Below the pieces are notes generated by a model, which ran no database searches, was not told the origin of the DNA, and saw only the letters and a program-made list of their open reading frames with translations. Of a stretch of DNA of 64,000 nt, positions 25,803 through 33,487 are shown piece by piece (position 1 is the first letter of the stretch; each line of letters opens with the position of its first letter). The DNA is from Collinsella vaginalis (GTDB lineage Bacteria; Actinomycetota; Coriobacteriia; Coriobacteriales; Coriobacteriaceae). The stretch covers positions 345,270 to 409,269 of the forward strand of contig NZ_LT838842.1 in assembly GCF_900176655.1 (NCBI RefSeq). The letters are read 5' to 3'. A program made the translations under genes and the position numbers.

Positions 25803-26215
25803 ATGATCAAAGCCGTTAACTGTACCTGGTGACCGATGGAAACGGCCAGGAAGCCGTGAAGTTCTACACCGAGGCGCTCGGCGCCGAGCTCATCGACATG
25901 ACCCTGTTCAAGGACAAGATGCCCAACTGCCCTCCGGAGCAGCAGGAGCTCGTTATGAACGCCCAGCTCAAGGTTGGCAACCAGCGGATCATGCTCTCGG
26001 ATGAGAACCCGCAGTTCGAGTACGAGCACGGCTACAACATGACCGCCGCCATCATCGTCGACAGCGTCGACGAGGCGAAGAAGCTCTACGAGGCCCTGTC
26101 CGCAGATGCTCGCAAGATCACCATGGAGTTGCAGGAGACCTTCTGGAGCCCGGCGTACGCCAACCTCGAGGACAAGTTCGGCATGATGTGGCAGATCTCA
26201 ACCGAGCTCGATTAA
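25803..26215 (+). pseudogene. VOC-fold (PhnB/glyoxalase-like) protein with frameshift near start
   Basis: A strong AAAGGAGG precedes the ATG at 25803, which begins MIKAVN but meets a stop after nine codons. From about 25823 a second frame continues YLVTDGNGQEAVKFYTEALGAEL, so the expected start is intact except for one missing base between the AAC at 25818 and the TAC at 25823. The downstream 129 codons are open and typical of PhnB-like VOC proteins (NFMxPAYA-type end WSPAYANLEDKFGMMWQI). Either this is a true frameshift, a sequencing error, or a short protein from the GTG at 25829. VOC members bind a metal and act in resistance or isomerisation. Confidence 0.75.
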
Positions 26216-26331
26216 CCACGTTTCCGGGCCTTTGTTAGCGGCAGCCTGGCACGGGTCATCAGGGAGCTTGAACTCGATGAGATCACCGGCGCAGATAGCA
26301 TAAGCGGGGCGGCATCGCAGCTGTGGCCACG

Positions 26332-26865
26332 CTAGAGCGCCGTGCCACGCTTCGGCACGAAGAGATTCGAAAGGTCCGCCCGCTCCAGCTCGAGCAGACG
26401 GACCTTCTTCTCAATGCCCCCGGCATATCCCGTCAGGCTCCCGTTCGTGCCCACAACGCGATGGCACGGGATGATGAGCGAGATCGCGTTATGCCCCACG
26501 GCCCCGCCGACGGCCTGCGCGGACATTCGCTCAAGGCCGCGGGGCCGGGCAACCTCCCGGCCGATCTCCGCATACGTCATCGTCTCTCCGAACGGGATGG
26601 TCAGCATGACCTCCCACACGGCCTGCCGGAAGGGCGTCGTCCTCATGGCAAGGGGCGGCGTGAAGTCAGGCTCCTTCCCGCTGAAATAGATATCGAGCCA
26701 GCGGGTGGTCTCCTCGAAGACGGGGAGCATCTCCTCGCGGGGCCACTCTCCAAGGGTCTCGGGGAAGTACTTCTGCCCGTCGAACCAGAGCCCGACCAAG
26801 CGCTCGCCGTCGCTCGCGAGGGTGATGCCGCCGAGCGGGGAATCGTAGTGACAGGTACAGTCCAT
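26332..26865 (-). CDS. ogt: methylated-DNA-protein cysteine methyltransferase
   Basis: This 177-residue protein removes alkyl groups from O6-methylguanine by transferring them to its own Cys. The catalytic motif IPCHRVV is present, with the DNA-binding segment PFGETMTYAEIGREVARP before it and the N-terminal ferredoxin-like domain (residues 1-80). The ATG at 26865 follows a GGGGGGG-type site and lies 10 bp after the niaR stop, so it may be the last gene of the nad operon. The link is positional only, since alkyl repair has no known tie to NAD synthesis. Confidence 0.93.
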   Translation of the reverse strand: MDCTCHYDSPLGGITLASDGERLVGLWFDGQKYFPETLGEWPREEMLPVFEETTRWLDIYFSGKEPDFTPPLAMRTTPFRQAVWEVMLTIPFGETMTYAEIGREVARPRGLERMSAQAVGGAVGHNAISLIIPCHRVVGTNGSLTGYAGGIEKKVRLLELERADLSNLFVPKRGTAL

Positions 26866-26875
26866 GCGCCCCCCC

Positions 26876-27418
26876 CTATCGCACGTCGCGCTCGTAGGGC
26901 AGGACCTCCGCGAGGAATCCGCGGGCATCGAGGGCCTCCTCGATCTCGTCCAGGCGCTCCTCGGTATCGGCCGTGATCCGGTGGAAATGGTAGCCGCTCG
27001 TAACCGTCATCAACGGGACGCTCTTGCCGCTGTTGATGTCGGCGAGGTAGCGGCCCACATCGCGCCGGCAGCGGATGTCGAGCTCGGCGGTGATGGCCCC
27101 GTACACCCGGTGGTTCACCATCACGTTCTGCACGGCGCCACCGAGGTCCACGATGCAGTTGAGCTCCTCCTCCACCTGGTCGGTGGTGTGGTGCACCTTG
27201 ATGAGCCGCGTGGGCAGGCGCGGCCCGGGTCCCTCGCGCAGCACATAGCCGCGGGCCGTCGCAACCACATCGTCGCCGTTCGCCCGCAGCAGGGCGATGT
27301 CCTGCACGATCACCTGGCGGCTCACGCCCACAGCCCGTGCGAGGGCACTGCCCGAAACGGGCCCGCTCGCGGCATGCAGCTCCTGCAGAATGGCAGCCCT
27401 GCGCTCAACGCCCTTCAT
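26876..27418 (-). CDS. niaR: NiaR transcription repressor of NAD synthesis
   Basis: This 180-residue protein has an N-terminal HTH_11 winged helix (residues 5-58) and a C-terminal 3H domain with three conserved His (HHTTDQVEEELN, VNHRVYGAI, GYHFHRI). NiaR proteins bind nicotinic acid and repress nad and niacin-transport genes. It lies 15 bp after nadC in the same direction, so it should autoregulate through the shared operon promoter. A palindrome resembling its site overlaps the nadA promoter. Length is typical. Confidence 0.93.
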   Translation of the reverse strand: MKGVERRAAILQELHAASGPVSGSALARAVGVSRQVIVQDIALLRANGDDVVATARGYVLREGPGPRLPTRLIKVHHTTDQVEEELNCIVDLGGAVQNVMVNHRVYGAITAELDIRCRRDVGRYLADINSGKSVPLMTVTSGYHFHRITADTEERLDEIEEALDARGFLAEVLPYERDVR

Positions 27419-27433
27419 CGCGACCGTGCCTCC

Positions 27434-28291
27434 TCACGCACCCTGCATCCGCAGATGCTTCAACGATAGGTCAAGGATACCCGCCGAGTGGGTGAGCGCG
27501 CCGGACGAGATCACGTCCACCCCGGTCTCGGCGATCGCCTGCGCATTCCCCTCGTCCACGTTGCCCGAGGCCTCTGTGACCGCCCGGCCGCCGATGAGCT
27601 TGACCGCGGCCCGCATCGCATCGAGATCCATGTTGTCGAGCATGATGATGTCGGCGCCCGCCTCCACAGCTTCGCGCGCCATCGCGAGCGACTCGCATTC
27701 GACCTCGACCGTGCAGGTGAAGGACGCGTGCTGCCGTGCGGCGCGGATGGCCGCCGTGACACCGCCCGCCGCGTCGATGTGGTTGTCTTTCAGCATGACG
27801 GCGCTCGAGAGGTTGTACCGGTGCGACCGGCCCCCGCCCGCACGCACGGCCTCGCGCTCGAAGATCCGCATGTTCGGGCAGGTCTTGCGGGTGTCCACGA
27901 GCACGGCCCCCGTCCCCTCGAGGGCACGCGCCATCCGCCGCGTCGCCGTGGCAATCCCGCTCATGCGCTGCAGGTAGTTCAAGGCGACGCGCTCCCCGGA
28001 GAGCAGAGCGCGGACGTCGCCCGCCACCCGACCGAGCACGTCGCCGGCGGCGACCTCGTCCCCATCGGACACCGTCGCTACAAACCGGGCGTCGGGGTCG
28101 AGCAGCTGGAAAGTCCGCTCGAAGACGGCGAGGCCTGCGATGACGCCGCCCTCCTTTGCGATCAGCTCGACGGTGGCCGACCGGGGCTCGGGGCAGACCG
28201 CAGCTGTGGAGACATCCTCGAAACTGATGTCCTCGCGCAGGGCCTGGCGGATCAGGTCGTCGGCTGCGAGGGTAAAGGTCACCGGGTCCAT
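27434..28291 (-). CDS. nadC: nicotinate-nucleotide pyrophosphorylase
   Basis: This 285-residue enzyme converts quinolinate and PRPP to nicotinate mononucleotide and CO2. The N-terminal alpha/beta domain and the barrel with DTRKTCPNMR, KDNHIDAAGG, EVECES and ISSGALTHS are all present, as in type II phosphoribosyltransferases. The start codon at 28291 overlaps the end of nadB by 13 bp, so the two are translationally coupled. It is the third enzyme of the de novo pathway encoded here. Confidence 0.95.
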   Translation of the reverse strand: MDPVTFTLAADDLIRQALREDISFEDVSTAAVCPEPRSATVELIAKEGGVIAGLAVFERTFQLLDPDARFVATVSDGDEVAAGDVLGRVAGDVRALLSGERVALNYLQRMSGIATATRRMARALEGTGAVLVDTRKTCPNMRIFEREAVRAGGGRSHRYNLSSAVMLKDNHIDAAGGVTAAIRAARQHASFTCTVEVECESLAMAREAVEAGADIIMLDNMDLDAMRAAVKLIGGRAVTEASGNVDEGNAQAIAETGVDVISSGALTHSAGILDLSLKHLRMQGA

Positions 28292-29559
28292 GCAAACTCC
28301 TGTTCAACGTGATTCCCTGACGGAAGAGGCAGCGGCAGCGATGCTCCTGTCGAGATCCGCCATGCCGCCCGCCGGGCCCAGACCAGGGATTCAAGTAGGC
28401 TGTTGCTCGCCAGGCGGTTGCGTCCGTGCACGCCGTTGCAAGCGGTCTCGCCCGCCGCGAAGAGCCCGGGCATACTCGTGGCCCCGTCCGCATCGACGGA
28501 GATGCCGCCCATGAAGTAGTGCTGTGTGGGCACCACCGGGATGGGGTCGTGGAGAATATCGAGCCCAAGCGCCTCCAGGCAATGGGCGCGGATGGTCCCG
28601 AAGTGGCTCAGGATGACCTCGGATGCGACCCGCTCGAACGAGAGGCTCACGTGGTCCGTGCCGTCGATGCGCATCTGCTCACGAATGGCGGCGGCGACCA
28701 CGTCGCGCGGCTGGAGCTCGTCGGTGAAGCGCTCGCCGGCTCGGTTGAGCAGGATGGCACCCTCCCCGCGGCAGCTCTCAGAGATCAGGAAGGTGCGGCC
28801 GGGCCCCTCCCCATAGAGCCCTGTGGGATGGATCTGCACGTAGTCGAGGTGCTCGAGCGCGACGCCCCGCTCAGCCGCGATCATGCAGGCATCGCCGGTG
28901 AGCTGTGGGTAGTTGGTCGATCGGTCGTAGAGCCCCCCGATCCCGCCGCAGGCGAGGATCGTCCGCAGCGCACGCACACGGAAGCAGGCGCCCGCGTCCT
29001 CGCGCAGTTCAGGTGCCGTACGCGTGGACTCCTCCGGTGCAACCAGGCGCACCAGGGCCCCGCCGCAGCGGCCACCCGCAACAAGCAGGTCGACCATGGC
29101 CACGCGCTCGAGAATCCGCACATTCGGCAAGGCGCGCACGGCGTCGAGGAGGCGCGTCGTGATCTCTTTCCCCGTGGTGTCGGCGTGGTAGCAGATCCGC
29201 GGCCGCGAATGCGCCCCCTCGCGGGTGAACGCGAGGCCGCCGCTCTCATCGCGCTCAAACGCCACGCCCAGGCGCACGAGGTCCGCGATGATCGCGGGGC
29301 TCGAGCGGATCATGATCTCGACGCTCTCCCGCCGGTTCTCATAATGGCCCGCGCGCATCGTGTCCTCGAAGAAGGCGTCGTAGTCGGCGTCATCCGGCAG
29401 GACGCAGATCCCGCCCTGGGCGAGCATCGAATCGCATTCCTCAAGCGCTCCCTTGGAGAGCATCGTGATCGCGCAGGTGCGCGGGAGGTTGAGCGCGGCG
29501 TAGAGCCCCGCCACCCCGCAACCGACGATCAGCACATCGCAGCCTAGATCCTCATGCAT
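28279..29559 (-). CDS. nadB: L-aspartate oxidase
   Basis: This 426-residue FAD enzyme oxidises aspartate to iminoaspartate; in anaerobes fumarate is the likely acceptor. An N-terminal dinucleotide fold (VLIVGCGVAGLYAAL), the substrate-loop residues FTREGAHSRPRI and HPTGL, and a capping domain are visible. It is shorter than the ~530-residue E. coli enzyme because the C-terminal helical domain is reduced, ending soon after NSLLESLVWARRAA. Shorter NadB proteins exist in Gram-positive anaerobes. It follows nadA by 21 bp and overlaps nadC. Confidence 0.92.
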   Translation of the reverse strand: MHEDLGCDVLIVGCGVAGLYAALNLPRTCAITMLSKGALEECDSMLAQGGICVLPDDADYDAFFEDTMRAGHYENRRESVEIMIRSSPAIIADLVRLGVAFERDESGGLAFTREGAHSRPRICYHADTTGKEITTRLLDAVRALPNVRILERVAMVDLLVAGGRCGGALVRLVAPEESTRTAPELREDAGACFRVRALRTILACGGIGGLYDRSTNYPQLTGDACMIAAERGVALEHLDYVQIHPTGLYGEGPGRTFLISESCRGEGAILLNRAGERFTDELQPRDVVAAAIREQMRIDGTDHVSLSFERVASEVILSHFGTIRAHCLEALGLDILHDPIPVVPTQHYFMGGISVDADGATSMPGLFAAGETACNGVHGRNRLASNSLLESLVWARRAAWRISTGASLPLPLPSGNHVEQEFAWTR

Positions 29560-29580
29560 GGTTCCTCCCTTGCGCCGACC

Positions 29581-30561
29581 TCAGCGGGCCGCGAGCTCGA
29601 GCATCCTGTCGAGCGCCGCGCGCGCCCGCTCCCGTGCCGCGCCCGTGAGGTCGACCTCAACCTCCCCGGTGCCTCGGTCCAAGCACCTCACCAGGCTCTC
29701 GACGGTGATCATGTCCATATTCACGCAGGTGGGGACCGTGCGCGTGAAGTAGAAGCGCTTGCCTTGACCGGCGCACCTCCGCTCCAGCTCGTGCAGGACC
29801 CCGCGCACCGTCACGATGATGAACTCGCGTGCCTCGCTCGCCTCCGCGTAGCTGATGATCCCCGCGGTGGATCCGATAAAATCGGCCTCGGAGAGCACCT
29901 CCTCAGTGCACTCGGGGTGCGCGAGGATGAGCGCCCCGGGATGCTCCTCCTTGAGGTCGATGAGCTCGTCCAGCGAGATCGCCTGATGCCGGGGACAGAA
30001 GCCCTTATTCAGGATCACGTGCTTCTCTGGCAGCTGCTCGGCCACGTAGCGGCCGAGGTTGCGATCGGGAATGAACAGCAGGTGGCGCTGGGGCAGCTCA
30101 GAGCAGATCTTCACCGCGTTGGACGAGGTCACGCAGACGTCGCTCCAGCTCTTGACCTCCATCGTGGAGTTGACATAGCAGACGACAGCTAGGTCGTTCC
30201 CCCAGGCGGCCCGCGCCTCCTCGATGGTACGGCGCTGCACCATGTGGGCCATGGGGCAATCGGCCGCGGGCTCGGGGAGCAGGACCGTTTTCTCCGGGTT
30301 CAGGAGCTTGGCGCTCTCGCCCATGAACGCCACGCCGGCGAGCACGATGGTCTCGGCGGGCAGGCTGTTCGCGAGCTTGGCGAGGTAGAAGGAGTCACCC
30401 ACGTAGTCCGCGAGCTCCTGGACCTCGGGCGCGACGTAGTAATGGGCGAGGATCACCGCATCGCGGGTGGCTTTGAGTTCCTCGACCGCGCGCTTCAGGT
30501 GGGCCAGCGGATCCGTGCCGCGCTCCAGCCGATCCCCTGCCGTCGCGACCCCATGCTCCAT
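29581..30561 (-). CDS. nadA: quinolinate synthase A
   Basis: This 326-residue 4Fe-4S enzyme condenses iminoaspartate with dihydroxyacetone phosphate to give quinolinate. The three-fold domain repeats include ILAHYYVAPEVQELADYVGDS, cited by AHYYVAPEVQ, AGVAFMGESAK, and the cluster Cys in LPEPAADCPMA, AHPECTEEV and PTCVNMDMI. The ATG at 30561 is preferred because GAGAGGATT precedes it; the longer frame starts inside the promoter. First gene of nadA-nadB-nadC-niaR(-ogt). It is controlled by the promoter and palindrome described at 30595-30640. Confidence 0.95.
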   Translation of the reverse strand: MEHGVATAGDRLERGTDPLAHLKRAVEELKATRDAVILAHYYVAPEVQELADYVGDSFYLAKLANSLPAETIVLAGVAFMGESAKLLNPEKTVLLPEPAADCPMAHMVQRRTIEEARAAWGNDLAVVCYVNSTMEVKSWSDVCVTSSNAVKICSELPQRHLLFIPDRNLGRYVAEQLPEKHVILNKGFCPRHQAISLDELIDLKEEHPGALILAHPECTEEVLSEADFIGSTAGIISYAEASEAREFIIVTVRGVLHELERRCAGQGKRFYFTRTVPTCVNMDMITVESLVRCLDRGTGEVEVDLTGAARERARAALDRMLELAAR

Positions 30562-30887
30562 GATCAATCCTCTCACGTTGTTGCAAACGCACGCAGTATG
30601 GCACGGTCGCCTCAAACTGACAAGACACCTGTCATGTCTTATAACAAGACGATGGGTGGGAGGCGGATCAGGAGACGGGGCGGGCCCACGCGACTGCCCC
30701 CCCTATCAACGACGTTGCCGCGGCCTTCGTCAACGGCTAGGGCGGGTCCGCGCGCCCGTCTCCCATGCAGCAGGCTTTCTCCCGCTGGGTCATCGCACCG
30801 TCCAGGATTGGCTCCATGCAACCCCGTCTCAGAAGGAGAGAAGCGGGTACACCGCAGGCAGCGGACAGATTCTCTGAAAGGAACAGC
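30562..30887. other. divergent gap between nadA and DUF2200 gene
   Basis: The left 80 bp hold the nadA promoter and the NiaR-like palindrome. The remainder is GC-rich and shows no clear gene or repeat; a promoter for the DUF2200 gene must lie here but was not identified. Confidence 0.5.
30595..30640 (-). promoter_or_regulatory. nadA promoter with overlapping NiaR-like operator
   Basis: On the minus strand TTGTCA (30623-30618) and CATACT (30600-30595) are separated by 17 bp. The palindrome AAGACA-N7-TGTCTT (30622-30640) overlaps the -35, with a nested GACA...TGTC. Since niaR is in this operon, this is the natural repressor site. Confidence 0.7.
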
Positions 30888-31235
30888 ATGACACGCAAAT
30901 CCGTCGCCGAAATGAGCTTCGCGAACGTGTACGGGCTCCTCATCAAGAAGGCCGAGCGCCGCGGCCGCACGCGTGCCGAGGTGGACGAGGTCACCTGCTG
31001 GCTGACCGGCTACACCGAGGAGGCCATCGAGGACATGATCGCGTCGGACCCCAGTTATGGCGCATTCTTTGACGGCGCGCCCGCCATGAACCCGCGCGCC
31101 GACCTCATCACCGGGGTCATCTGCGGGGTGCGGGTCGAGGAGATCGAGGACCCGTTCATGCGCAAGGTCCGCCAGCTCGATAAACTCGTCGATGAGCTCG
31201 CCCGTGGCAAGGCCATGGAGAAGATCCTACGGTAA
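30888..31235 (+). CDS. DUF2200 family protein
   Basis: This 115-residue soluble protein matches the DUF2200 pattern along its whole length: FANVYGLLIKKAERRGRT at the start, WLTGY in the middle, and ITGVICGVRVEEIEDP through KLVDELARGKAMEKILR at the end. The family is widespread and conserved but has no assigned function. A GAAAGGA site precedes the ATG at 30888. It is not in an obvious operon. Structure-only inference would be a small helical domain. Confidence 0.88.
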   Translation: MTRKSVAEMSFANVYGLLIKKAERRGRTRAEVDEVTCWLTGYTEEAIEDMIASDPSYGAFFDGAPAMNPRADLITGVICGVRVEEIEDPFMRKVRQLDKLVDELARGKAMEKILR

Positions 31236-31336
31236 GCCCTGGCCCCGAGCCGTCGCGCGCGATAAGGTTGCTCGGCCACGCGCTGCGTTATCGTAGGGCA
31301 GTCGTTCCCATCGCCGAGCGGAGAGGTCGCGCTCCG

Positions 31337-31915
31337 TTAGACCGGCGACCCAAGGGGTGGAAGCTGCTTCAGATACGCCCAGGAGACCTGCTTCTCGTGC
31401 GGGTCATCGAGTCCGGCCTCGAATCCGCTGAGCGCGAGCACACGACGGCCGAGCACCGGGATCACAATCCCGGGCTGCAGCATCGCCGCGTTGAAGTCCT
31501 CGACCATCGCTAGGTCATCGGCGTAGGCCTCACGCATGAGGTCGGCCGCTGCCGCGTCGAGAAGCACCACTGCCTCGGGGTCCAGCGCCTCAACCGCCTC
31601 GCGGAACAGCTTGGGGCTCAACCCCTCACCCGGATGCGCGGCGGTCCCGTCGCCCTCATCCGACACGCAGGAGAGACCGCAGAAATCCTCAGGCTCCCAT
31701 CCGATCGCTGCGAGCGCCGCCCGCAGCGCGACGCCGTCGGCGCCGACAAGCAGAGGTCCGCCCCCGCGCTCAGACTCGTTCAACACCCCTTTCACCAGGA
31801 GGATTGGCGAGAACCCGTTGCCGCTGATCACCACCCCGCGGCTCTCGAGGGACCGGACCTCCTCGATGGCGGCATCGGCCAGCGCCCGTTTTCGTTCTAC
31901 GGAAGATATGGACAT
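31337..31915 (-). CDS. uracil-DNA-glycosylase-superfamily-like protein, likely non-catalytic
   Basis: This 192-residue protein follows the layout of family 4 uracil-DNA glycosylases: a GPLLVGADGVALRAALAAIGW segment (cited by GADGVALRAALAAIGW), like the GxxFVGxxGxxLxxxLxxxG stretch, then ALDPEAVVLLDAAAADLM, and a final HEKQVSWAYLKQL like the LKRxxWxDLK end. The usual N-terminal catalytic motif (GExPGxxED) and the Cys ligands of the 4Fe-4S cluster are not seen. So the fold may be kept without glycosylase activity. The ATG at 31915 follows GAGGAGGGGG. It stands alone, divergent from trxA. This is an inference from short motifs. Confidence 0.5.
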   Translation of the reverse strand: MSISSVERKRALADAAIEEVRSLESRGVVISGNGFSPILLVKGVLNESERGGGPLLVGADGVALRAALAAIGWEPEDFCGLSCVSDEGDGTAAHPGEGLSPKLFREAVEALDPEAVVLLDAAAADLMREAYADDLAMVEDFNAAMLQPGIVIPVLGRRVLALSGFEAGLDDPHEKQVSWAYLKQLPPLGSPV

Positions 31916-32037
31916 ACCGTGCCCCCTCCTCGTTTGGACCACATTCTACCGCCCTCTGCAAGCTTTGGGATCTCATGGGTATAACGCAAGCGATCGCAAC
32001 ACCGCTCGCCTACGCGAGCCGTCTACTGGAGGACACC

Positions 32038-32358
32038 ATGGCCAACGTCACTGAGGTCACCGCCTCGAACTTTGATGAACTGCTCAAGGAGGACCTGCCG
32101 GTCCTCGTCGACTTCTGGGCGCCGTGGTGCGGACCCTGCCGCACCGTCTCCCCCATCGTCGAGGAGATCTCCGACGATCTCGCCGGCCGCCTCAAGGTCG
32201 CCAAGTGCAACGTGGATGAGAACCAGGACCTCGCCATGAAGTACGGCGTCATGTCCATCCCCACGCTGGTTCTGCTGAAGAACGGCGAGGAGATCCACCG
32301 CGTTGTGGGCGCCATGCCCAAGGCCCGCCTCGTCGCCGAGATCGAGCCCAAGCTCTAA
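32038..32358 (+). CDS. trxA: thioredoxin
   Basis: This 106-residue protein is a standard thioredoxin with the WCGPC active site (residues 30-34), the cis-Pro in MSIPTLVL and a normal length. It reduces disulfides in cytoplasmic proteins, with electrons from thioredoxin reductase (not in the window). CTGGAGGACACC just before the ATG at 32038 supports the start over the longer open frame. A hairpin with TTT follows, so it is likely transcribed alone. Confidence 0.96.
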   Translation: MANVTEVTASNFDELLKEDLPVLVDFWAPWCGPCRTVSPIVEEISDDLAGRLKVAKCNVDENQDLAMKYGVMSIPTLVLLKNGEEIHRVVGAMPKARLVAEIEPKL

Positions 32359-32427
32359 CACGTGCTCATCCGGCGCCGGGTTTCATAGGCCGCGGCGCCG
32401 ATCATTGAATATGCCTTCCTTTCCCGG

Positions 32428-32450
32428 GGCGCCTCGCAAGGGGCGCCTTT
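32428..32450 (+). terminator. putative trxA terminator
   Basis: GGCGCC arms at 32428-32433 and 32442-32447 are followed by TTT. The stem is short, but its place 70 bp after trxA fits. Confidence 0.5.
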
Positions 32451-32490
32451 GTTGTGCGTAGACACAGCGGGATAGGCGCCCCGCAAGCAG

Positions 32491-32559
32491 GATCCTTCCC
32501 GTTTTCTGTCAAAATGAGGGGTTATTATATTGAAGTTTTGACAGAAAACGGGAAGGATC
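32491..32559. repeat. perfect 24-bp inverted repeat, 21-bp spacer
   Basis: The arms at 32491-32514 and 32536-32559 are exact complements, starting GATCCTTCCCGTTTTCTG. The spacer is AT-rich. The length of the stem far exceeds a terminator and there is no T-run beyond it. Confidence 0.85.
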
Positions 32560-32567
32560 GAGCGAAA

Positions 32568-32669
32568 CCGCATGCCAGACGAGCGGTCCTGCACGCCAAA
32601 CGGGCGAGACTGCGTGCCAATCGAGTGAGGCTGTACGCCAAACGAGTGCGCTCGCACGCCAGGTTTGCC
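32568..32669. repeat. 21-bp tandem repeat, about 5 copies
   Basis: Units start at 32568, 32589, 32610, 32631 and 32652, with consensus CTGCACGCCAAACGAGTG and 3 variable bases; the last is partial. They begin 8 bp after the 24-bp inverted repeat. The period is a multiple of three, so all frames show heptad-like peptides. Confidence 0.8.
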
Positions 32670-32749
32670 TTTGCCCCCCCTGCTTCCGCTGCCATATACT
32701 TGACGACATCGCGCCGCCTTGTGCGGCCACCTGATGCGAGGAGGACGTC

Positions 32750-32998
32750 ATGCATGACATCGGTATGAACATGGGCCAGCTCGAGATGAGCGTTCGCCAG
32801 ATCGACGACACGATCCAGCTCGCCCATGAGTGGAGCCATCTGCTGCTCCACGCCACCGAGAACTACGACATGGAGCGCATCGGCGACAAGCTCGAAGCGG
32901 CCATAGCAGCCCTCGATGAAGCCCACGAGGCGCTCGCCGGCTACCCCGACGCCATCGAGGCGGATCATAACTCCGTGGGCTCTGTGAAGCTGGTGTAG
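32750..32998 (+). CDS. small helical protein upstream of nikR, 82 aa
   Basis: I do not recognise a family. The protein is almost entirely helical and acidic, with several His (HDIGMNMGQLE, HEWSHLLLHATE) that could bind metal. GAGGAGGACGTC precedes the ATG at 32750, and the stop is 3 bp from the nikR start, so it is the first gene of a nikR-hypF operon. That context suggests a role in nickel or hydrogenase biology, but this is inference only. Confidence 0.7.
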   Translation: MHDIGMNMGQLEMSVRQIDDTIQLAHEWSHLLLHATENYDMERIGDKLEAAIAALDEAHEALAGYPDAIEADHNSVGSVKLV

Positions 32999-33001
32999 GC
33001 G

Positions 33002-33481
33002 ATGTCGGCGCATCCCGGCGACGGCGCACCAGATGGGACCTCAGGGGCCGCGCCCGGCGGTGACCTGGTGCGGTTCTCCATCACCATGCCCGAGGACCTC
33101 CTGCGAGCCTTCGACGCCCAGACCGCCCGCCGCGGCGACGGGGCCAACCGCTCCGGCGCCATCCGCGACCTCATCCGCGCCTCCCTCGTCAAGGAGCAGC
33201 AGCGCACCCCCGATGTCGAGGTGATCGGCTCGCTCACGATGATCTACGACCATCACACGGGCGACCTCACGCGTCGGCTCGACGAGGTCCAGCATGACTA
33301 CACCGCGGAGATCGTCTCCACGATGCACGTGCACCTCGACCACCACAACTGCCTGGAGATCCTCGCTCTGAAGGGACGGGGCGAGCGCGTCTACGAGCTG
33401 GCCGACCGCCTGCTGGGACTCCGCGGCGTGGCCCACGGCGAGCTCACCTGCGCCGCCACCGAGAGCAGCCTGGGGCTGTAG
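33002..33481 (+). CDS. nikR: nickel-responsive regulator NikR
   Basis: This 159-residue protein has an N-terminal ribbon-helix-helix DNA-binding domain (VRFSITMPEDLLRAFD) after a ~22-residue flexible extension, and a C-terminal ACT-like nickel-binding domain. The Ni ligands are visible: a His in MIYDHHTGDL and HVHLDHHNC, matching E. coli His76, His87, His89 and Cys95. It represses nickel uptake when Ni is plentiful. It lies 3 bp after the 82-aa gene and 6 bp before hypF, linking nickel sensing to hydrogenase maturation. Confidence 0.94.
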   Translation: MSAHPGDGAPDGTSGAAPGGDLVRFSITMPEDLLRAFDAQTARRGDGANRSGAIRDLIRASLVKEQQRTPDVEVIGSLTMIYDHHTGDLTRRLDEVQHDYTAEIVSTMHVHLDHHNCLEILALKGRGERVYELADRLLGLRGVAHGELTCAATESSLGL

Positions 33482-33487
33482 CCGCAG

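Larger units (their letters stand above)
32359..32749. other. gene-free gap with hairpin, inverted repeat and tandem repeats
   Basis: This region contains the trxA terminator (32428-32450), a perfect 24-bp inverted repeat (32491-32559), five 21-bp tandem repeats (32568-32669) and a promoter before the 82-aa gene (TTGCCC 32671, TATACT 32695, spacer 18). ORFs on both strands translate the tandem repeat into heptads, which is a by-product of its 21-bp period. Confidence 0.65.

Noticed and set aside
26216-26331. 38-codon open stretch after the VOC gene
   Set aside because: Same frame after a stop, no start or ribosome site, no recognisable domain.
32454-32768. Heptad-repeat ORFs on both strands between trxA and nikR
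   Set aside because: A 21-bp tandem repeat creates heptads in every open frame; no ribosome site or family match.
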